Origin: GCA-2794515 sp033763335
Lineage (GTDB): Bacteria > Chloroflexota > Anaerolineae > Aggregatilineales > Phototrophicaceae
Length of the DNA stretch: 27,559 nucleotides
Assembly (NCBI GenBank): GCA_033763335.1
Contig: JANRKU010000143.1
Location: forward strand, 1 to 27,559
Reading direction: 5' to 3'
Shown here in pieces: positions 15,461 through 23,652 of the stretch (the stretch's first letter is position 1; each line of letters opens with the position of its first letter). A program made the position numbers and the translations under genes. The notes under the pieces were generated by a model. It saw only the letters and a program-made list of their open reading frames with translations. It had not been told where the DNA came from and ran no database searches.

Positions 15461-15489
15461 ATTCTAACATACACCCCATTAACAGGTAA
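15461..15489 (-). promoter_or_regulatory. Candidate promoter of the propeller gene
   Basis: On the minus strand, TAGAAT (15466-15461) is a one-mismatch -10 box, with TTACCT (15489-15484) 17 bases upstream as a poor -35. It lies 59 bases before the start codon in the 135-bp gap between the lipoprotein and propeller genes. No other signal is evident in that gap. Confidence 0.3.
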
Positions 15490-15537
15490 GATGATAAGTA
15501 TTAAGGTTAAATTATTGTCATGCGAGCATCCCACATA

Positions 15538-18048
15538 TCATTCTGGGATGACGCGCAGGGTATCTGCACCATTAATTTTGGCGGCAATCCAACCAATAAT
15601 CCTATCGGCAGTTTGCACTTGCCACCACACATTATTTTCCGATTCCAACGGACCCGCAATAATCCGCACAAATTCGCCCGCCCGCAAAACGGTGAGGGGG
15701 ATATTACCTGTATTCGGCGCAGGGCGCACATTCAATTCGATGGCAATCACCTGTAATTGCTGATTCGGTTGAAATTCACTGCCTTCAATAACTCCGGGTG
15801 GGATATATTGTGGCGGCGGTGCAGATGATGGCACGGGTCCCGTCACCCAATTGGTGACAATCCCGCCCGTTGTGCCTGTAATATCTTGGACAACCCCGTT
15901 AATTTGTGCCAAATATTGCCGACCACCCGCCTCGACCAAAACAGCATTGCCATTGGGCGACCATGCCACACGGCTCGGCGCAGTTGTGCCAATTTGTCCC
16001 GTGAGAAAGTTGCCCGCGCTATCTACAATCTGAACAGGGGCATTAAAATCACTGGCAGGTCTACCGAGTGCATAAACCGCGCCACTAGGGGCTTGTATGG
16101 CATTTTGTAGCCATATCCCCCGCGCAGACCCATCCAATAAAACCTGTTCGTCTGTGCCATTATAATTGACGGTAGCAATCACCACACGTCCTTGTGGGTT
16201 AAATCCACTCACCAACAAGCGCCCATTGCTCAACCATTGGGCATAATCATAAGCCAGCACAAAATCGGGCGGGCTTTGTGGGTTATGATTGGGCGACATG
16301 ATAAAAATTGCCCCCCTACCCCCACCATCTTGGGCGTTATTGCGATTGATAACGCGCACCGCCAATAAATCACTGCCTGCCGACCACAAAATTTCTTGTG
16401 AATCGTATAAAAATGGCAAACTCCCCACCAGCGCACATCCTTCATGCTCTTGATAGGGGCAATCATGCAAAATTTGACGTGGCACACCACCATCCCATAC
16501 CCATACACCCTCGCGGTTATTGCGGTTATCAGGCTTGATAATGATGCTCACTACCGCGCCATTGGGCGACCATCCTGCTGATGTCACAAAGACATTATTT
16601 TCGGGGCGAGTCGGTGCAGGGAAGGCATCTAATGGCACAATCCCCTCACCATTGCCATCCCGTGCATAGAGTACCCCTGCTTGGTCGGTATAAATCCAGC
16701 GATTCGGGTCAAATGGATGACGCACGAATAAACTAATGCCACTGGCACTTGTGCCAAAATTGACAGGTGCGGGCAAAATGGCATTGGGGTCTAATACAAA
16801 GGCTTGTGGGTTAATCCCTACCAATTGCAAATTGGGCTGGAAGGGGATTTCATTGCGCGAAATGGTTGGGGGTAAATCCAATAACGGCTCAACCGTTGGC
16901 GGGTTAAATGGGATTGGGGTATTGGTGCTAACGGGTTGTGGTGTCCCCTCCCCAATAACAGGCGTTGCGATGCCCAAATCTTCCACACGGGCGGTCACTG
17001 TGATAACAATCGGCGTGGCATCAATGGTCGGTGCTGGCGCAATTGTCACCGTTGATGTGGGTGTTGGTGTTGGGGCGGTGAGCGTATTGAGTGCTGTGGT
17101 GGTATTGATAGCATTAATGGTCGCCACCAATGCCGTTGCGGTGATGTCTATTTCGCTAATGGGTGTAGGGGATAAGGTTGCTGTGGGCGTTTGGGTAAAC
17201 GATTCTGCTGTGCGCGTGAGCAAAACACTGGTCACAGTGGCGGCAACCTGCTCATAAAGGGCAGTAGCAGAAGCCACTGCATCTTCTGTCGCTGTGGCGG
17301 TGAGGGTTGCAGTCACTGTAGGGGCAAGTGCTGTTTCGGTTTGAATATTCTGAATCACCTGCACCGCCGTTTGGGTAAAATTTGGGGTTGGGGTATTGGT
17401 GGGCGCGGGTGTATTGGTTGGCGCATCGGTTGATGTGGGTCGTGGCGTGTTGGTGATGGTTGCCGTCAGGGTTTCTGTTGGCACAATTGGCGCAGGTGTG
17501 AGGGTTGCGCTCGGTGTGGTTGTCGGTTGTGCTGTATTAGTTGGTTGTGGTGTTGGCGACCATGTGCTGGTAGCTGTTGGTGTATAAGTATTGGATGCCG
17601 TAGCCGTTGGGCTTGGCGTATTAGTGGCAATGGCAAATGGCAGAGGGGTTAGGCTGGGCGGGACAGTATTGGTCGGTGATGGTGTTTCTGTTGGTGGCGG
17701 TGTATAGCTGGCAGTTGCCGTTGCGGTGGCGGTATCAGTTGGTGTGGGGGTTGCCGTATACGTCTCGCTCGGATTTGGCGTATTGGTAGGGGTTGTGGTG
17801 GGTGTATTGGTGGCGGTGAGGGTCGCCGTTGGGGTATTGCTCACCAATGGCGATGGGGTCGTAGTGGGCGATGGGCGCTCTGTATTGGTAGAAATGATGA
17901 GTGGGGTGTTGGTTGGTTCTTGAGCAACCCGCGTCACATCATCACTGGTCATGACAACGGTGGGCGTAATGCGCGGAATAGCATCGCCACTGCATCCTGC
18001 CATGAGCAATAGAAGTATGAGCAATCCCAAAACGCCCCGTTGTGTCAT
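15538..18048 (-). CDS. Lipoprotein with long Thr-Pro stalk, propeller and SH3-like domain
   Basis: An 836-aa lipoprotein. The signal peptide MTQRGVLGLLILLLLMAGC ends in a lipobox with the lipidated Cys at 19. Residues about 25-400 are a low-complexity stalk of TPTPTNTP, TATATAT and PSPT units, seemingly a flexible spacer lifting the C-terminal part off the membrane. Residues about 420-760 look like a TolB/WD40-like propeller (HPFDPNRWIYTDQAG, AGWSPNGAVVS, RVAWSPNGNAVLVEAGG). The end is an SH3b-like domain (ELNVRPAPNTGNIPLTVLRAGEF, VWWQVQ, IGWIAA). The start at 18048 is preferred because GAGGA lies 7 bases upstream and gives a compact signal peptide; ATGs at 18066 and 18102 are in frame. The architecture is frequent in Chloroflexota. 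Confidence 0.9.
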   Translation of the reverse strand: MTQRGVLGLLILLLLMAGCSGDAIPRITPTVVMTSDDVTRVAQEPTNTPLIISTNTERPSPTTTPSPLVSNTPTATLTATNTPTTTPTNTPNPSETYTATPTPTDTATATATASYTPPPTETPSPTNTVPPSLTPLPFAIATNTPSPTATASNTYTPTATSTWSPTPQPTNTAQPTTTPSATLTPAPIVPTETLTATITNTPRPTSTDAPTNTPAPTNTPTPNFTQTAVQVIQNIQTETALAPTVTATLTATATEDAVASATALYEQVAATVTSVLLTRTAESFTQTPTATLSPTPISEIDITATALVATINAINTTTALNTLTAPTPTPTSTVTIAPAPTIDATPIVITVTARVEDLGIATPVIGEGTPQPVSTNTPIPFNPPTVEPLLDLPPTISRNEIPFQPNLQLVGINPQAFVLDPNAILPAPVNFGTSASGISLFVRHPFDPNRWIYTDQAGVLYARDGNGEGIVPLDAFPAPTRPENNVFVTSAGWSPNGAVVSIIIKPDNRNNREGVWVWDGGVPRQILHDCPYQEHEGCALVGSLPFLYDSQEILWSAGSDLLAVRVINRNNAQDGGGRGAIFIMSPNHNPQSPPDFVLAYDYAQWLSNGRLLVSGFNPQGRVVIATVNYNGTDEQVLLDGSARGIWLQNAIQAPSGAVYALGRPASDFNAPVQIVDSAGNFLTGQIGTTAPSRVAWSPNGNAVLVEAGGRQYLAQINGVVQDITGTTGGIVTNWVTGPVPSSAPPPQYIPPGVIEGSEFQPNQQLQVIAIELNVRPAPNTGNIPLTVLRAGEFVRIIAGPLESENNVWWQVQTADRIIGWIAAKINGADTLRVIPE

Positions 18049-18134
18049 GCGGTTTTCCTCATTCATGAATGATTCCACCCTTATTATGACACATTCCGAC
18101 ACCCTATGCCCACTACGCCAACGACACGCTCACC

Positions 18135-18530
18135 CTACGGCGTGACCAATATGGGGTTATTTTGCTGTGCTAAAAAATCATACGCCTGTGGCAACGTTTC
18201 CACGAATATCATGGTGCGAGTGGCATTTGGCGCAATACGTCTGGCGGGTGAAAATATTTCTTTGGCAAAATCATCTGCACCGATGACCACAATTTGACCC
18301 AAATTCTCATTCACATGCTCTTCGGCATAGCGCATCGCAGAAAGGATATTGGCGGGTGTACGGGTGGCTTGTGTAAGGTCTATGATGATATGAACGGTAT
18401 GTGGAACATTGTTGAGCAAGCGGTAGGTTTTATCGGTACATGCCAAAAAATCATCTACTGTCCATCGGGCTGTATATGTTTGCCGTAGGATGGTTTTTTC
18501 ATCATTATCCCAAATAACATTAAATCCCAT
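18135..18530 (-). CDS. STAS/SpoIIAA-like protein
   Basis: A 131-aa soluble protein with alternating strands and helices: VIWDNDEKTILRQTYTARWT, WTVDDFLACTDKTYRLLNN, VHIIIDLTQATRTPANIL, IVVIGADDF, TMIFVETLPQAYDFLAQQ. This order fits the STAS/SEC14-like (SpoIIAA-like) fold that binds partner proteins or lipophilic ligands; the assignment is from pattern only. The ATG at 18530 has AAAGGAT 10 bases upstream and a strong promoter 40 bases further, so it is probably the first gene of a transcript that may continue into the lipoprotein gene 86 bases downstream. An ATG at 18569 would overlap that promoter region. Confidence 0.75.
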   Translation of the reverse strand: MGFNVIWDNDEKTILRQTYTARWTVDDFLACTDKTYRLLNNVPHTVHIIIDLTQATRTPANILSAMRYAEEHVNENLGQIVVIGADDFAKEIFSPARRIAPNATRTMIFVETLPQAYDFLAQQNNPILVTP

Positions 18531-18569
18531 AATTATGACTATCCTTTTGTTAGATGTCGTTAAGCCCAC

Positions 18570-18597
18570 ATTATAACCAACTTAACTGATATGGCAA
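18570..18597 (-). promoter_or_regulatory. Sigma-70-type promoter of the STAS-like gene
   Basis: On the minus strand TTGCCA (18597-18592) and a perfect TATAAT (18575-18570) are separated by 16 bases. Transcription would start about 30-35 bases before the ATG at 18530. This is the best promoter match I found in the window. Confidence 0.65.
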
Positions 18598-18638
18598 GTT
18601 ATTCTCAGGTCTTACCTATCTAAAATCACCAATTATAG

Positions 18639-19292
18639 TCATTCTTTTAGATAAGTTTTGGATTTACTATGTCGCCCATGTGGGCGTACCAACCAATTTT
18701 TTATGGTAAATTCTGATTGCTCTAAGAGGGCAAAAATCTCATCAGTCGGGCTTGGTGAAATGGTCATCTGAGCCGATTTTGCATCATAATGATGTGAATG
18801 TCCCTCTAAACGGGCATAAAAATAATGAGGGACATCGTGTTTTTTGCGTAACGATTTGGGAAGCGATATTTGCCACTCAAAATTCTCATCCTTTTGGCTG
18901 GTTATCGGCGCATCTTCTGGCAATATGGCTTCAAAGACCATTTTTTGATTCTGATGAATGGCGACCTTATGGGGTGTTGTGGTGATAGTGGCATGATAAT
19001 AGGGTGTGCGAAACAGGCGACGCTCCACAAATGCAAAAAATCGCTTGGAATTATAGGCATGAGCAAGAAAATAGTATGAATCGTTTATAGCAAGTGAAAT
19101 CGAAAATTCACGGAACATCATCCCCATATAGGTGGCTTCAACAGCACTCAAAATGACGGGAATTTTGTCGGCATGATGGAGAATATCCAAGCCTTCCGCT
19201 TCTAATTTGGGTTGCCAACTGACAAAATTTGCCTCCCCTATCAGAGACACCTCTAAGACGGGTTCAATGATGGTTGTGTATGTTATGGTCAT
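18639..19292 (-). CDS. Conserved protein, possibly acetoacetate-decarboxylase-like/DUF2071
   Basis: A 217-aa soluble protein. The segment ATYMGMMFREFSISLAIN followed by YYFLAHAYNSKRFFAFVERRLFRTPYYHATI resembles the middle of acetoacetate-decarboxylase-like and DUF2071 proteins, where a substrate-proximal strand carries YxE-type residues. I cannot place a catalytic Lys, so this is a weak assignment. The last ~20 residues are basic (RPHGRHSKSKTYLK). AGGGGGA lies 8-9 bases upstream of the ATG. It follows the PLP enzyme gene by 27 bases. Confidence 0.65.
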   Translation of the reverse strand: MTITYTTIIEPVLEVSLIGEANFVSWQPKLEAEGLDILHHADKIPVILSAVEATYMGMMFREFSISLAINDSYYFLAHAYNSKRFFAFVERRLFRTPYYHATITTTPHKVAIHQNQKMVFEAILPEDAPITSQKDENFEWQISLPKSLRKKHDVPHYFYARLEGHSHHYDAKSAQMTISPSPTDEIFALLEQSEFTIKNWLVRPHGRHSKSKTYLKE

Positions 19293-19319
19293 AGTCTCTA
19301 TCCCCCTCTCGAATATTAA

Positions 19320-20528
19320 TCAGGTGACAAATGCCTTTTGTTGCTGATGTTTCTGCCAAGTGCCATCGGCTAAAATGGTCTTTATGGCACTTATCACCGC
19401 CAAAATTTCATCATCGGTGTTATAAAAATGGGGCGCAACGCGGATACCCGCCCCTTCCCGATAATCTATCACAATAGATTGAGCAAGCAGTTCCCGTGAG
19501 ACTTCATAGGCATGAGGGGGATTGAGGGTAACTGTGCCAGCGCGTTCTTGTGGGTTGCGCGGACTATTAATCGTATAGCCAGCTTCATCTGCGAGGGTGA
19601 TGAGCATTTCGGTTTGGCGGAGCGAATTGGCACGAATGACATCCACCCCAATTTGGTTGATAATATCCACCCCTGGTTGAATGGCATATAGCGCCGCAAT
19701 AGCGGGTGTCCCATTAGCAAGCCGATAGGCATCTTCACGCAGTACAAAATTATCAATATCAAAGCCAAACGGTTGCTGATGGGCAAACCATCCCGTGATT
19801 TTTGGCTGTAGCCCTTTTAGCAAATCGGGGCGAACATACATAAACACCCCACCAGACCCGCCACATATCCATTTGAGCGTCCCGCCGATATAAAAATCCA
19901 CGCCGAGCGCGGTCACATCCACAGGGATAATTCCCACGCTATGATAACCATTCAATAACACTTGCGCCCCAACTTTATGCGCCTTTTGGATGATAGCTTC
20001 GATGGGCATGATATAGGCACTTCTAAATAGCACATGGCTAATACTGACCAGCCGTGTATGCTCATCTATGGCATCTAGCATGGCTTGGGTGTTGATGGTC
20101 ATGCCATCGTCACTCCGCACCAAATGCAGGTGGATATGATTTGGGAGCATGGCTTTGAGGCTATACACATCCGATGGAAAATCTTGGTCTGTCGAGACGA
20201 CCTTATTACGGCGCGTATCTGACCAATCTAAGGCACTCATCAATATGCTATTGGCGATACTGGCGTTTTCATGCACCAATACACTGCCCAATGGCGCACC
20301 CATCAACGGGGCAATTTTATCACCCACAGCCCCCTTTAATTCCCACCATGTGGGCAAATTATCGTAATGACTGCCCCATGCGCGAACACCCAATGTCGCC
20401 CATGTATCGGCATAGGTGCGGAGGGCATCATAAACCCCTTTGGGCATTGCCCCAAGCGAATTGCTGATGAGGTAGGTGCAGGTGGTGAGAATCGGAAATT
20501 CATCGCGCCATTTCAGTAATGTATTCAT
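19320..20528 (-). CDS. Class V (kynureninase-like) PLP-dependent enzyme
   Basis: A 402-aa aminotransferase class V-fold protein, about the usual length. It aligns by eye with kynureninase-type sequences: NSLGAMP near residue 23, ENAS (87-90), DQDFPSD (114-120), SHVLFRSAYIMP (164-175), GGTLKW with the presumed Schiff-base Lys219, then CGGSGGVFMYVRP. The segment VLLNGYHSVG (190-199) puts Asn193 where the family has the Asp that contacts the PLP ring nitrogen (VLxDxxHSxG); the codon is AAT at 19952-19950. Reaction unknown; cysteine desulfurase or kynureninase-like activity is possible but unproven. ATGATG offers starts at 20531 or 20528; AGGAG lies 4 or 7 bases upstream, favouring 20528. It begins 14 bases after the exonuclease gene. 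Confidence 0.88.
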   Translation of the reverse strand: MNTLLKWRDEFPILTTCTYLISNSLGAMPKGVYDALRTYADTWATLGVRAWGSHYDNLPTWWELKGAVGDKIAPLMGAPLGSVLVHENASIANSILMSALDWSDTRRNKVVSTDQDFPSDVYSLKAMLPNHIHLHLVRSDDGMTINTQAMLDAIDEHTRLVSISHVLFRSAYIMPIEAIIQKAHKVGAQVLLNGYHSVGIIPVDVTALGVDFYIGGTLKWICGGSGGVFMYVRPDLLKGLQPKITGWFAHQQPFGFDIDNFVLREDAYRLANGTPAIAALYAIQPGVDIINQIGVDVIRANSLRQTEMLITLADEAGYTINSPRNPQERAGTVTLNPPHAYEVSRELLAQSIVIDYREGAGIRVAPHFYNTDDEILAVISAIKTILADGTWQKHQQQKAFVT

Positions 20529-20542
20529 CATTTTGCTCCTAT

Positions 20543-21106
20543 TTATGCCCCTGCCATCACTTTCATCAATTTCCATGTCATGATGCAATCTGCTACTGCC
20601 GTATGTGCATTTTCGATGGGGATATTTTGTTGCTTACACGCCTTAGATAGGCTCTGCCAGCTACCCCCACCCCGCCCACCCATATAATAACGGGCATAAG
20701 AGCGCATGGCACATTCCCATCCTTTGATGCGTGGAATAGGTAAGCTACGCCGTTTGCATACACCCAATAAAATCCCTTTGTCAAAATCGGCATTATAGGC
20801 AATGACCGTGCGCCCTGCCAATAATACACTCAATTCGATATAGAGGCTCTCGAATGTTGGAGAATCTGCCACCATTTCATTGGTGATACCATGCACACGG
20901 ATTGCATCGGATGGAATGGTCATACTGGGCTTAACCAGTGTTTCATAAACAGCATTGCCACTCATATCCAATATGCCAATTTGGACAATATCCGCGCCAT
21001 GAAGCCCTGTCGTCTCAAAATCGAGGATGAGGGCATTGCTTTGGAGTAAATTTTGCGCCCATTTGGTCATCAACTGTTTTTGTGAAGCGGGGTCATGCGA
21101 GTTCAT
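20543..21106 (-). CDS. DnaQ-like 3'-5' exonuclease (DEDDh)
   Basis: A 187-aa exonuclease of the DnaQ/RNase T superfamily. Exo I is DFETTG (Asp29, Glu31), Exo II is AYNADFDKG (Asp109) and Exo III is AHTAVADC (His168, Asp173), so all five catalytic residues are present. It is a stand-alone domain, so it may be a DNA proofreading subunit, a repair nuclease or an RNase; the sequence does not decide. The start overlaps the DUF362 gene by ATGA, and the PLP enzyme gene begins 14 bases after its stop, so the three genes are coupled. Confidence 0.92.
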   Translation of the reverse strand: MNSHDPASQKQLMTKWAQNLLQSNALILDFETTGLHGADIVQIGILDMSGNAVYETLVKPSMTIPSDAIRVHGITNEMVADSPTFESLYIELSVLLAGRTVIAYNADFDKGILLGVCKRRSLPIPRIKGWECAMRSYARYYMGGRGGGSWQSLSKACKQQNIPIENAHTAVADCIMTWKLMKVMAGA

Positions 21107-21906
21107 TTGGCATCCTCCAATTGGTCACGTAAGGCACGAATAGCATGGATATAATCGGGAACAGGTTCATTTGCCAACCGACAAGCGACCTCATCCACTG
21201 CCAACAGGTCATCACCCCACACCACTTGTCCAATGGGAATCGCTTCGCCTTCGGTCGGTTTTTCATCGGGGCTAACCAGTTTGTGGGTCAAATCTACGAC
21301 TGACCCATGAAAATATGTCCCAATCGAAAAATAAATGTCCTGCAACACCTCTGGCACGCTGGGGCGGTGCAATTGCCCGCGCAAATTGGGACTTCTGCCA
21401 TGATATTTTTCACGGGGGAACACCCCATATAAATTTTTGAGCGATGCCGATATGAGGGGTTGGTCTTTGAGGAGTGTTCGCTTGAATGTACCAACGCTGA
21501 TACAACAATCATATTCGCCAATATAAGTGGGTGCTGTCATGGTCTTAAAGCGGATAGGGGCAGGCGATTTATTATCATAATCGTGCATCAGGAGGGATTC
21601 AGCATCCGCTACACGCATATTGTCATCCAACAAATCCATCACACCCAATTGCTTAAAAATGCGCTCGGCAGATTGCGAATCTGCGACACCCTCTATGATA
21701 ACAATCCGCGCCATTGGGCTGGCACGCCGTAATCCGCGCAATACTGCCCCCAAAACAGGCATACTCACGGTTACAGGGGGTGGATTGGGATACCCCAAAT
21801 TCGGCTTGACCAAAATACGGGTTGCGCCAAAGGCTTGTGCTGGAGGCATATAAACAAACGACTCAATTTTGGCGTTATTAATGGCACGTAACGATTTTGA
21901 CGACAT
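21103..21906 (-). CDS. DUF362-family protein
   Basis: A 267-aa protein matching DUF362 by LVKPNLGYPNPPPVTVSMPVL (31-51), IVIIEGVADSQSAERIFKQLGV, CISVGTFKRT and SASLKNLYGVFPREKYHG. DUF362 proteins are often fused to ferredoxin domains, but this one carries none and has no CxxC clusters. Biochemical role unknown. The ATG at 21906 has AGGA a few bases upstream. It heads the minus-strand run DUF362-exonuclease-PLP enzyme and shares a 94-bp divergent gap with the methyltransferase-nuclease gene. Confidence 0.82.
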   Translation of the reverse strand: MSSKSLRAINNAKIESFVYMPPAQAFGATRILVKPNLGYPNPPPVTVSMPVLGAVLRGLRRASPMARIVIIEGVADSQSAERIFKQLGVMDLLDDNMRVADAESLLMHDYDNKSPAPIRFKTMTAPTYIGEYDCCISVGTFKRTLLKDQPLISASLKNLYGVFPREKYHGRSPNLRGQLHRPSVPEVLQDIYFSIGTYFHGSVVDLTHKLVSPDEKPTEGEAIPIGQVVWGDDLLAVDEVACRLANEPVPDYIHAIRALRDQLEDAK

Positions 21907-21929
21907 TTCATAAATCCTAAAAAATATAT

Positions 21930-21958
21930 TCTGCCAAATGGCAATTTTTGAGTTATAC
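21930..21958 (+). promoter_or_regulatory. Candidate promoter of the second modification locus
   Basis: CTGCCA (21930-21935) and TATACT (21953-21958) are 17 bases apart and lie 43 bases before the GTG at 22001. The -35 box overlaps the short inverted repeat TGCCA-AA-TGGCA (21931-21942), which could be a control site for either divergent gene. Confidence 0.4.
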
Positions 21959-22000
21959 TAAGCCTAGCTCAATTGTACAAATTTATCCTATGGAAAAACA

Positions 22001-23641
22001 GTGATTATGACAACCAACACGCTCTATTATGGCGACAATTTAGAAATTTTGCGAAATCGTGCTTACTTCCCAGATGAGTGCGTAGATTTGGTCTATTTAG
22101 ACCCCCCTTTCAATAGCGCCCGCACCTATAATGTGCTGTTTAAGGATGAAAGTGGCAGTGAAAGCGAATCGCAAATTGTCGCTTTCGATGATACGTGGCA
22201 TTGGGGGCATGAAGCACAAGACGCATATTATCATCTTGTCACACATGGGAATGAACAGGTATCGCGCATTATTAGCGCACTCAAAGATATACTTGGCAAT
22301 ACCCCTATGAGTGCTTATATCATGATGATGGGTGTGCGCTTAGTAGAATTGCGTCGTATCCTCAAGCAAACAGGCAGTTTGTATTTGCATTGTGACCCTA
22401 CTGCAAGTCATTATCTCAAAATTGTGTTAGATGCAATTTTTGGGGTAGAAAATTATCAGAATGAAATCACATGGCAACGCACTAATGCCAAAGGATTAGC
22501 TACAAAGCGCCTACCCAGAAACCACGACATTATTTTCTTCTACACAAAATCAGACAAATGGACATGGAATAGCCCTTATTCACCACATGACCCACAATAT
22601 CTCAAAGACTTTTATAAATATATTGAACCAGAAACAGGTCGTAAATATACATTAGCTGATTTAACAAATCCTAATAAAAATCGCCCTAATCTTGATTATG
22701 AATTTTTAGGTGTCAAACGAGTATGGCGCTGGACAAAAGAACGGATGCAAAAAGCCTATGAGGATGGTTTAATTGTTCAGGATGAGGAAGGAAAAGTTCC
22801 ACGTCTAAAACGATATTTGGATGAGCAAGAAGGCAACCCTGTAGGGGATGTATGGACTGATATTCCACCGCTTTCTGCAAAATCGGCAGAAAAGTTAGGT
22901 TATCCCACCCAAAAGCCTACGAAACTCTTAGAACGCATCATCGCTATGAGTAGTAACCCTGGGGATGTGGTCTTAGACCCGTTTTGTGGGTGTGGCACGA
23001 CCATCGCCGCCTCACAAACATTAGGCAGAAATTGGATTGGTATTGATATCACCCATTTGAGCATAGCTTTACAAAAATATCGCATTAAAGATGCCTTTGG
23101 CGATATTCCCTATACGATTGTCGGTGAACCATCCGACATTGAAGGGGCAAAACAACTCGCCACAGAAGATAGGTATCAATTCCAATGGTGGGCATTATCG
23201 TTGGTGCGTGCCAAGCCTGTTGGTGGCAATGAAGATGAGCGCAAAGGCAAAAAAGGGCGTGATAGAGGCATTGACGGGGTGATTAATTTCATCGAATTGG
23301 GTGAAAAAGCACAACGGGTCATTGTCCAAGTCAAATCGGGCAAGGTGAAATCTGGGGATATACGCGACCTTGTGGGAACATTAGAACGTGAAAAAGCCAC
23401 AATTGCCGTTTTTATCACCTTAGAAGAACCCACCCGCGATATGATAGCCGAAGCATCTAGTGCAGGATTTTATACCCCACCTGCTTTGAGTGGTGATGTG
23501 AAATATCGGCGGATTCAGATTTTGACAGTCGAACAATTGATGAATGGGGCAAAAATTGATATGCCCGCCTCACATGGCACATTCAAGCAAGCGGGGCGAA
23601 TTGATACGGATGATAAACCAACCACGATGCCCTTATTGTGA
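22001..23641 (+). CDS. Fused DNA methyltransferase / Mrr-like nuclease
   Basis: A 546-aa protein joining modification and, probably, cleavage. The methyltransferase part is of the beta class (N6-adenine or N4-cytosine): DPPF (34-37) precedes PTQKP (302-306) and the AdoMet site DPFCGCGTT (326-334). A target-recognition region of about 150 residues (150-300) lies between them. Residues about 385-515 resemble the Mrr_cat PD-(D/E)xK nuclease: GIDG with Asp425, then VIVQVKSG with Gln443-x-Lys445. GTG at 22001 has GGAAAA close upstream; ATG at 22007 is an alternative start. The D12 methyltransferase gene follows by 11 bases. Whether it restricts unmodified (type II-like) or modified DNA (type IV-like, as Mrr) is not decided by sequence. 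Confidence 0.88.
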   Translation: MIMTTNTLYYGDNLEILRNRAYFPDECVDLVYLDPPFNSARTYNVLFKDESGSESESQIVAFDDTWHWGHEAQDAYYHLVTHGNEQVSRIISALKDILGNTPMSAYIMMMGVRLVELRRILKQTGSLYLHCDPTASHYLKIVLDAIFGVENYQNEITWQRTNAKGLATKRLPRNHDIIFFYTKSDKWTWNSPYSPHDPQYLKDFYKYIEPETGRKYTLADLTNPNKNRPNLDYEFLGVKRVWRWTKERMQKAYEDGLIVQDEEGKVPRLKRYLDEQEGNPVGDVWTDIPPLSAKSAEKLGYPTQKPTKLLERIIAMSSNPGDVVLDPFCGCGTTIAASQTLGRNWIGIDITHLSIALQKYRIKDAFGDIPYTIVGEPSDIEGAKQLATEDRYQFQWWALSLVRAKPVGGNEDERKGKKGRDRGIDGVINFIELGEKAQRVIVQVKSGKVKSGDIRDLVGTLEREKATIAVFITLEEPTRDMIAEASSAGFYTPPALSGDVKYRRIQILTVEQLMNGAKIDMPASHGTFKQAGRIDTDDKPTTMPLL

Positions 23642-23652
23642 GTAAATAAAGT

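Noticed and set aside
16736..17257. A 173-codon plus-strand open frame opposite the lipoprotein gene
   Set aside because: It is antisense to the Thr-Pro stalk. Its Val/Gly-rich product is the reverse reading of TP repeats, and no ribosome-binding site precedes it.
18126..18148. CACGC/GCGTG hairpin as a terminator between the STAS-like and lipoprotein genes
   Set aside because: The stem is five bases with a ten-base loop and there is no T-run on either strand.
21931..21942. TGCCA-AA-TGGCA as a confident operator
   Set aside because: The arms are only five bases and TGCCA is common in this genome's codons, so it is mentioned only with the promoter.
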